NCBI GenBank assembly: GCA_027919835.1
Contig: JANVFP010000047.1
Coordinates: forward strand, 124,001-188,000
From: Lentinula raphanica
Taxonomy: Eukaryota; Basidiomycota; Agaricomycetes; Agaricales; Omphalotaceae
DNA length: 64,000 nt
Reading direction: 5' to 3'
Shown: positions 57,891 through 64,000 of the stretch, piece by piece
Position numbering within the stretch: the first letter of the stretch is position 1
Layout of the letters: each line of letters begins with the position of its first letter
Notes under the pieces: model-generated
Seen by the model: only the letters and a program-made list of their open reading frames with translations
The model's database searches: none
Told to the model about the DNA's origin: nothing
Program-made: the position numbers and the translations under genes

Positions 57891-58640
57891 ACAACTAAAA
57901 ATTCGAATGCGACAAACCACTGTACTATCTACCCTCCAACGAGAAATTCCTGGCGACCTACTCTGATACTCCCGGACTACGAAGAGATTCAAGAAGTTCT
58001 TCGGACAAACGAAACAATTTCACCTACAACCAGATCTTCAAACGCGCCGAACCACGACACTATTCAACCTCCAATGAGAATCTGTACCAATACATCAGGA
58101 CCACGAGAAGGTTCAAGAAGATCTTCGGTCAAACGCCTCAAACGATTTTACCCACAACCAAAAATTTGAACGCGCCAAGCCCCTACACTAACCACCCTCC
58201 AGCGAGAATCCGTGGCGACCTACTTCAATACATCGTGACCACGAGAAGTTTCAAAAAGATTTTCGGTCAAACGACTCAAACGATTTCACCCACAATCAAA
58301 AATTCGAACGCGCCAAGCCATTACACTACCCTCCCTCCAACGACAATCCGTGGTGACACACTTCAATACATCGGGACTACGAGAAGATTCAAAAAGAGTT
58401 TCGGACAAACGAAATGATTTCACCTACGACCAAAAATTCGAACGTGCCCAACCACTACACTATCCACCCTTCAACAACCCACCATCCAACAACCCACCCT
58501 TCAACAACCCACCCTTCAACAACCCACCCTTCAACAACCCACCCTTCAACAACCCACCCTTCAACAACCCACCCTTCAACCAAAATCCGTGGCGACCTAC
58601 TTCAATACATCGGGTTTCCCGCCTCTTTGAGCCCTGTAAA
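57891..58640. repeat. Array of five diverged units of about 130 bp
   Basis: Unit starts lie at 57891, 58026, 58154, 58292 and 58426, giving spacings of 135, 128, 138 and 134 bp. Each unit contains a variant of ACAACCAAAAATTCGAACGC, then CACTA..CACCCTCCAACGAGAATCC, then a GACTACGAGAAGATTCAA-type block and TCGG(T/A)CAAACG. The fifth unit is expanded by a nested minisatellite. Two spacings are not multiples of three, so the array is probably not coding. Confidence 0.8.
58464..58583 (+). repeat. 15-bp minisatellite, eight copies
   Basis: Eight head-to-tail copies of CCACCCTTCAACAAC. The second copy has a one-base change (CCACCATCCAACAAC) and the last ends in CAA. Copies three to seven are identical. 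It lies in the fifth unit of the larger array and would read as repeated FNNPP if translated. Confidence 0.9.
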
Positions 58641-58951
58641 ACTTTGACTTACCATGTTGCAGATATACTTGTATCGCTGGGACCTTCCACGCTTAGGCAA
58701 TGGCAGTCAACAAAAACAGCTCTAGGACGAGCTGGACTACAGGGGGATGTAGATCCGTCTGTGGAGCTTTTGATGCCTGGGGGTACCTGAGCAGGCCAGA
58801 GGCCTTGTAGATAGAGAGCTATGCGCACTGTATTTTTATTAAAAGCCTTGACGCGCAATAAATTGCTTCATCATTTACTCGAAATTGTTCGGATTAAGAA
58901 TACTGGATCGCGATAACTGAATACAATAAGAAATATCAACGGCTCTCCCCA

Positions 58952-61067
58952 CTACGGGGAAGTCGCTTTTTCCGAGTTTGACCCATTTTCTTCCTTTACT
59001 GTCAACATATGATGCGTGACAACAGTAGATGGTTCTTCGGATGCGGAACATGTGGCATCTGAAGGATGAGGATTATTATCTGGAGTGTTGTTGACGGTCC
59101 CGTCTTCAGTAGGTTGATACAATGCTAGGGCAGCTTTGAGCCTCTGTTCCACTTCCGCTGTACGTTTAGTCTTTGCACTTCCGAGAGCGATGACCACCGC
59201 TGAGCCAATCCCACAGATAAAGCCCAGGGGTATCAGTATACCAGTACTCCATGCAGGGCGTTGGAACCTATTGAGTCCCCACATGGTGCCACAGAGGATG
59301 ATCTGGAGGCAAGTCAGCTCGAATTACGCGAAAGCGAGGAAGAAAATATCCACCTGAAAGATCGAGTTTCCGTCGTTCAGACAGCAAATCAATAACGCGT
59401 AACCGATCGGGAATGCCTGGGAAGGTCCAGCTCAGAACCGGGTCTCCAGTCCGTTCAGGATAATACTGCTTACCCTGTGGGTTTCCGTTCCGTGTGCTTT
59501 ATACCACGTCTGACTGTGATGAAATTTGACCTGTTCTGGTGGAGAATAGCATATGAGTTGAGACTCGTACTCTTGGACAACACACGCACGTCGATGCAAG
59601 TCCTTCTGCTCTTCGTCGGTGAGTACATGAACATAGTTGGGGTCATATATGGGATCTGGGAGGTCGTCTTCGTCTAATAATTGTGGCAGGCCGGCTTTTG
59701 CACGAAGCTCCCTTGTTCTCCGTTTATACGAATATATTCTGCTGATACCTGGTCATTCGGTGGTAAGCGACAGTTATTGAGCGAGTTGCAACTTACGATA
59801 GGTATCGAGGACGCGAAAGGGTATGAAACCGATGCCGGTTACGGAGAATAGGCCTGTCATGGCGAAGACGATGAGGTTTCTGACAAGGTCTCCGAAACAG
59901 ATGAGTGTACATACCATTGACTACTTGGGAGCTGACTTCGACCCAGAAGCCTTGAGTGTTGGCATTGTGGAAATTGATGATCTTGAGGAGAAAGACGACG
60001 ATGGCGGCGCCCCAGAATACTGACGAACAGATTATAGGGATAGAAGTAGATATGCGCACTTGACTAACCAACGAGGAAGCCGTATATTCCAGTAACGATC
60101 TGGAAATGTGTGAGATTATCAAGAACAAGTTGATGATAGTTCACGTACGCCGAGAGCTAGAAGGTATGGTCAGACATATTTGCCTTGAGGGATTTGGAAC
60201 TGATAGAATCACGTACGAGTTTTCAAAAACGACCAAACTCCTTTGAGGCTCCGCCTGATTCTATCACGCCGCCTCATAACATCATCCACATGTCGGTCCA
60301 AGGAGTCTTCAAGCGCAGGTTGACCTTGCTCTTCAGCTGGTTGAGCATCAGAAACAGAAGGAAGAGGTGGAGGAGATAGCGTGACTACAGGTTTTCGTAG
60401 AGTGAATGAGAGTGGAGGTCTGTATTGGAGTCAGCATTCAGGGCTAGATTTTGACTACGGATGACCGACATAAGGATGGAGTTGGCAGCATTTGTCAAAT
60501 TGTTTGCGGTAGCTACCTGTGGGTCTAACTCACATTTGATGAGTGACTATTGAGCATATATGAGGCCATGTATTACACACCGATAACGTCTAGATGCTCT
60601 ACAATGTCTTCGTGATGCAGGACCGGGTCAAGGTTTTCCGTTGCTTCCGAAAGGCTGAGTGCACTATCTATAAATCCTGGCCCATTCTCTCCCTCTCGTG
60701 GTACTCGCACATCTATTGCTGAGCTTTCGAGCGTCGCTTGGTCCGAGCTGGATGAATGCCTCGGTGACGGCTGAGCTGGAAGGAATCTCTGGGCCAGTGA
60801 AAGTGTTCGAACTCTTCTATGGTCTTCACCGAGTAATGGTGTCTGTAGAGACAGAAGATGGTCCTGTACCCTGCTGCCTGATCTCCGACGCCTTCCATGG
60901 GTCTGAATTTGAGCGGGTTCAGCTGATTGAGGCGGAGAGGTCGAAGGTTGAGGATCTTCATGAGACTGGGTTGGTCTGAAGATGTGGGCTAGTGATCTTG
61001 AGGTACGACCTTCGGAGCGACTGCCCAGTGAAGAGTAAGGATGTCTTTTGAGTCTTATTGAAGGCAT
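58952..61067 (-). CDS. DUF2985 integral membrane protein
   Basis: The first exon (61067-60573) encodes a cytosolic Ser/Pro/Arg-rich region (MPSIRLKRHPYSSLGSRSEG). The next exon has PPLSFTLRKPVVTLSPPPLP and a basic segment RRRDRIRRSLKGVWSFLKT. The membrane core is GIYGFLVVFWGAAIVVFLLK, then INFHNANTQGFWVEVSSQVV and NGLFSVTGIGFIPFRVLDTY, the DUF2985 signature. Downstream are RELRAKAGLPQLLDEDDLPD and LHRQQVKFHHSQTWYKAHGT. A second membrane pair lies at FPIGYALLICCLNDGNSIFQ and ILIPLGFICGIGSAVVIALG. It ends NGSNSEKATSP. The function of this fungal family is not known. Six or so short introns. Confidence 0.85.
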
Positions 61068-61183
61068 GAGTTTGGGACGATAGAAATAATGTACAGAGCA
61101 GTAAAATTATAAGAGCATGTATGTGGTACAGTGTAACTTTAAGACAGTTAGGAGTAATTAGCCGGAATTAGCCGGACATCACG

Positions 61184-64000
61184 TTATCTATCCGTTGATT
61201 GTCGATGACGTGAGCTTGACTACGTGAGCAAAATCAATTTTTGTACTCCGCTTTTCAAGGAAAAAAGGACACATACCCTGATAGAGTGCTCGCTTTTGGT
61301 TGTTTTGGAAGATGTACGGCTGAACAGGGAAAGAACCCGTTTACGACCTGGAGGTCGTGGTCCTCCAACACCAAATTCTGCGTCCGAGTCGATGGATTCC
61401 GGATCTGCTGTGAAAGGACCAGCGTCCAAGATAGGCACAGGTTCCATCTTTCTATGAGATGTCTTTTTCCAATGTCGGGAAGGTGGTGAAGTTCTAATGC
61501 TCGGCGGAGGTCCATCAAGGAAAGAGGAGACTGAGGGACGGGCTACGGATTCTCCTTCTTTTTCGTTGTGATTCAGATTGTGAGGTTCATTTGAGATGGC
61601 TTTGAGACGGCCAGACTTTTGAGGCGCGGTATGTTCAATGACGGCCGCTGTGCTTTTGGTGGCTATCCATTTCGTTTTTGAAATGAGTTCTCGAGCGACA
61701 GGAAGAACAGGAACAAGAGGTTGTTGGAAAGCCATCTTGACCCAGCCTTTCCAACTCATGTCGGAGGGAATGAATTGATTGACAAGTTCCTCGAACTTTG
61801 GAACTCCTTTGAGTACTCAACAAGCGTGAAGGAGAGCATAAGACTCACACTCAGTGTTTGATTCCGGAATTCCAAATCTCGGGTTCGAATTCGTGCATCT
61901 TGGCACACGAAAGCGTCCTCCTTCATGACACTCAGTAGTAGATGGAGACTGGACAGAGTTCATCAGAAATGGAAAAGGAACACTTAAATCTATCACACCT
62001 TGAAATTCTGACAAACACAAAGGTCTTTCGTGAAGATCGAGTTTTCATTTCTGCAGCATCGCCATTCTTGCGATTCGCATGGCTGATGGTCCTTTGCCGC
62101 TTAGGCATTTCTCTCTCGAAACCATCCACCAGGGTTTGGTTGCGTTTGAGATATTCTGAAGATCGAGTTCTTTGAAGAGTGGGCCTTAGCATTACTTGTG
62201 TTGTATCTTGAGCGGCCGTGGAACGCAAGTCCGTGAACGAACGAGAGGCGCCGAGTTTCCGCAACGGGGGTGCCAAACCCAAAGACTCGGTATCGAACGG
62301 GTCTCGGTTTGATGTTGAATTTGGAAGAGGACTATCCAACAGAGCGAACGACGACGATCGTATGGCGGTATCCATTACTGTTTCTTGTTGTGAATTCTCT
62401 TCGATGGATTTTCGACGATGCTTCCTTGCGGGATAAACGTATTCCATGATACGCCGACCGACTCTGGCATCAATTTGAAGCCGCAAAGGATGCAAGGATA
62501 TTTCGAAGCTTTCATAGATCGTTATTCCGCCTACAGGGGGCAACACTGACCAGTTTGACAGGAGGAACAATCCACGCTGAAAACAATGTCAGATATCACA
62601 AGCAAGTTGAGAAATGGTATGCCTACCTTGAGAAGCGGATGATAGGCGGGCTCATCATGTTTCGAAACGATTTCCGCCCAAGTAGCGTCTCTAGATCCAT
62701 CGAACGCTTGAAGATCTCCAACAGTTAGATGATTAACCGTCGAGCTATCTTGTCGCCTAAGCCAGTAGAAATCGATATTTTGGACAGCCAATTTCGCCAA
62801 CAAATCTCGGTTTTCATCGACCATTCGCCAAGAGATTTCGGAGGAAGAGGCGTGAAGGAGTGTCGCTGATTTTCTATCTGTCCGCTCATCACGCCTATCC
62901 CGTCTGTCCTGTGCTAACTTAATGGCTTCGAACATGAAATTTAGCCTTTCCGCAAGGAGGAACATATGAGCACGAAGTCTCATTAATTCTAATTGAGATT
63001 CCTCTTCTCCTGGTCGGGAATTCTTGAGAGACAGATACTCCACATCCAACGCTTTCCTCATTTGACTTTGTAAATCGGATATGACTTCAGTTGAAGATGT
63101 TAGATCAGCGAAATCGAATTGGAAAAGGACAGTTTCTAGATGGTCCAGGCGGGTTTTGTGAGCAGCGTCGGAATAGAGGAGTAGTCGAGTGATGATATTG
63201 GAGATGGTCTCAAAATGATGATCACTAGCAGTCACTGTGAAACGGGGTATTTGCACTTGGATGAGGTCCTTGGGAAGAACAGCTTTCAGAATTCTTCCCA
63301 TTTCCCAGGTGAGCCTATAGAGGACATACCGTCTGATCATATAAATGATTAGCGACTTCAAGTGAGCCTGTCGACTCGGACGACCTTCTAGCCACTGCAG
63401 AAGTAACCTTGTTCCGTAGTCGAAGACGGTTGAATTTGTCATACTGGAAGGAGGCATCTGTTTGAGGGACCAAACGCTCGAACGCATCACTCTCGCAACG
63501 GAGATCAATGAGCACTTCCAGAGGTACACAACCGTCGCCAGTTTCGACTTTGAATGTAGGTGCGAATGTTTGCATACCAGACAAGACGGCGTATGTTCTG
63601 TGAATTCTCAGATCAGTCCTGGAAAGCAGCATCCAACATTTTCCTCACTAACCTTGTCATCACTTTGCCAGTCACAGGGTCATCCGCATTCGCGTCGTCC
63701 ATGATCGCAAACGACTGAAGCTTGGCTTGAAGCGCTGCGACAACACATGTTTCGTCCGCTTCACCTCGATTACGAAGCACAATTTGAGGCTTCAATAATA
63801 GACAGCAATGACTCTTTCGTAGAGAGACACCTTCTGACCACCCGTCCATAGGATCAAGATGAGCAGCATTCTCAACGCTGGTAGCATGGACCTTTGGGCT
63901 ATCTGAGCCGGACCTGAAAGCTTCTCCTACAATTTTGCGGATAGCAGTAGCTGCTGCATGGGCAGGACTCTGAATCTTTGGGTCGGACGATTCATCAGTC
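61184..64000 (-). CDS. FMP27: Bridge-like lipid transfer protein Fmp27/BLTP2, C-terminal part (gene runs off right edge)
   Basis: Only the C-terminal part of a giant gene is present; its 5' part lies beyond 64000. Readable exons include TDLRIHRTYAVLSGMQTFAP, KVTSAVARRSSESTGSLEVA, HFETISNIITRLLLYSDAAH, MLRAHMFLLAERLNFMFEAI-like sequence and LAVQNIDFYWLRRQDSSTVN followed by HLTVGDLQAFDGSRDATW. Further on, LLSNWSVLPPVGGITIYESF, LRLQIDARVGRRIMEYVYPA and KFEELVNQFIPSDMSWKGWV match the C-terminal Fmp27/SABRE/Hobbit region. These proteins form long hydrophobic grooves that carry lipid at ER-plasma-membrane contacts. The final exon probably splices at SEHSIR (GTATGTG donor) to a short tail ending at 61184; without the splice the frame ends at 61220. 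Confidence 0.85.

Larger units (their letters stand above)
56992..58951. other. Gene-poor region with repeats
   Basis: About 2 kb between the kinase stop and the end of the DUF2985 gene. It is filled mainly by two tandem-repeat families described separately. Two exon-like pieces, 57181-57260 (flanked by TTTTCAG and GTACGTG) and 58650-58790, may be remnants of a gene; I recognise no family. No intact gene is supported. Confidence 0.5.

Noticed and set aside
58464..58583. CRISPR-like array
   Set aside because: The 15-bp units are contiguous with no spacers, and the genome is eukaryotic.
57541..58790. Overlapping plus-strand frames over the repeat array, considered as a repeat-protein gene
   Set aside because: Unit spacings of 128 and 134 bp break the frame between units and no start or intron structure links them.
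61865..61885. GGGTTCGAATTC, like a tRNA B box
   Set aside because: It lies in coding sequence of FMP27 and lacks all other tRNA features.

Overview
The window is nuclear DNA of a filamentous basidiomycete, most likely a mushroom-forming agaricomycete. Almost every gene is cut by many short introns (about 50-60 nt, GT..AG, with one good GC..AG case). Spacing between genes is small. The gene set is fungal: GH18 chitinase, a GtaA-type glutaminase, a GT32 sphingolipid mannosyltransferase, Gpi11, Ste14, xylitol dehydrogenase, Zn2Cys6 regulators and a STAND-type P-loop NTPase with ankyrin repeats. No rRNA, tRNA, CRISPR array or complete transposon was recognised.

Layout. 0.2-5.4 kb: two secreted enzymes on the minus strand (GtaA-like glutaminase, GH18 chitinase). 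5.6-9.6 kb: OMP decarboxylase (URA3) and pseudouridine synthase PUS7, divergent from a 74-bp gap. 9.9-17.7 kb: an MFS transporter, a GT32 glycosyltransferase, a SWT1-like PIN nuclease and an intronless flavoprotein (PNPOx-like plus ferredoxin-reductase-like); the region between the last two holds a perfect 33-bp palindrome. 18-31 kb: a WTAP-like coiled-coil protein, STEEP1 homologue, AVO2-like ankyrin protein, GPH sugar transporter, mitoribosomal RNase III-fold protein, PHO13 phosphatase and GPI11. 31-40 kb is the accessory-looking part: a Zn2Cys6 regulator diverges from a STAND/ankyrin gene whose ankyrin array is interrupted by about 1.2 kb of unexplained DNA. 40-57 kb returns to housekeeping: FRS1, a secreted coiled-coil protein, an acidic protein, MEF2, STE14, RPL9, PCF11, xylitol dehydrogenase and a Ran1-like kinase. 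57-58.7 kb is a repeat array (about 130-bp units with a nested 15-bp minisatellite). 59-64 kb: a DUF2985 membrane protein and the C-terminal part of the giant lipid-transfer protein FMP27, which runs off the right edge.

The genes do not form one pathway. Recurrent themes are RNA processing and translation (PUS7, SWT1, WTAP-like, PCF11, RPL9, FRS1, MEF2, mitoribosomal protein) and membrane/lipid/GPI biology (GT32, GPI11, STE14, FMP27, STEEP1). The best leads are the split STAND/ankyrin gene, a 6-nt microexon in the Zn-cluster of the adjacent regulator, the palindrome at 15.5 kb, the 57-58.7 kb array, and two frame breaks at short homopolymers that may be assembly errors. No convincing new multi-gene system was found. 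All calls come from reading translated exons by eye, and exon ends are approximate unless stated.
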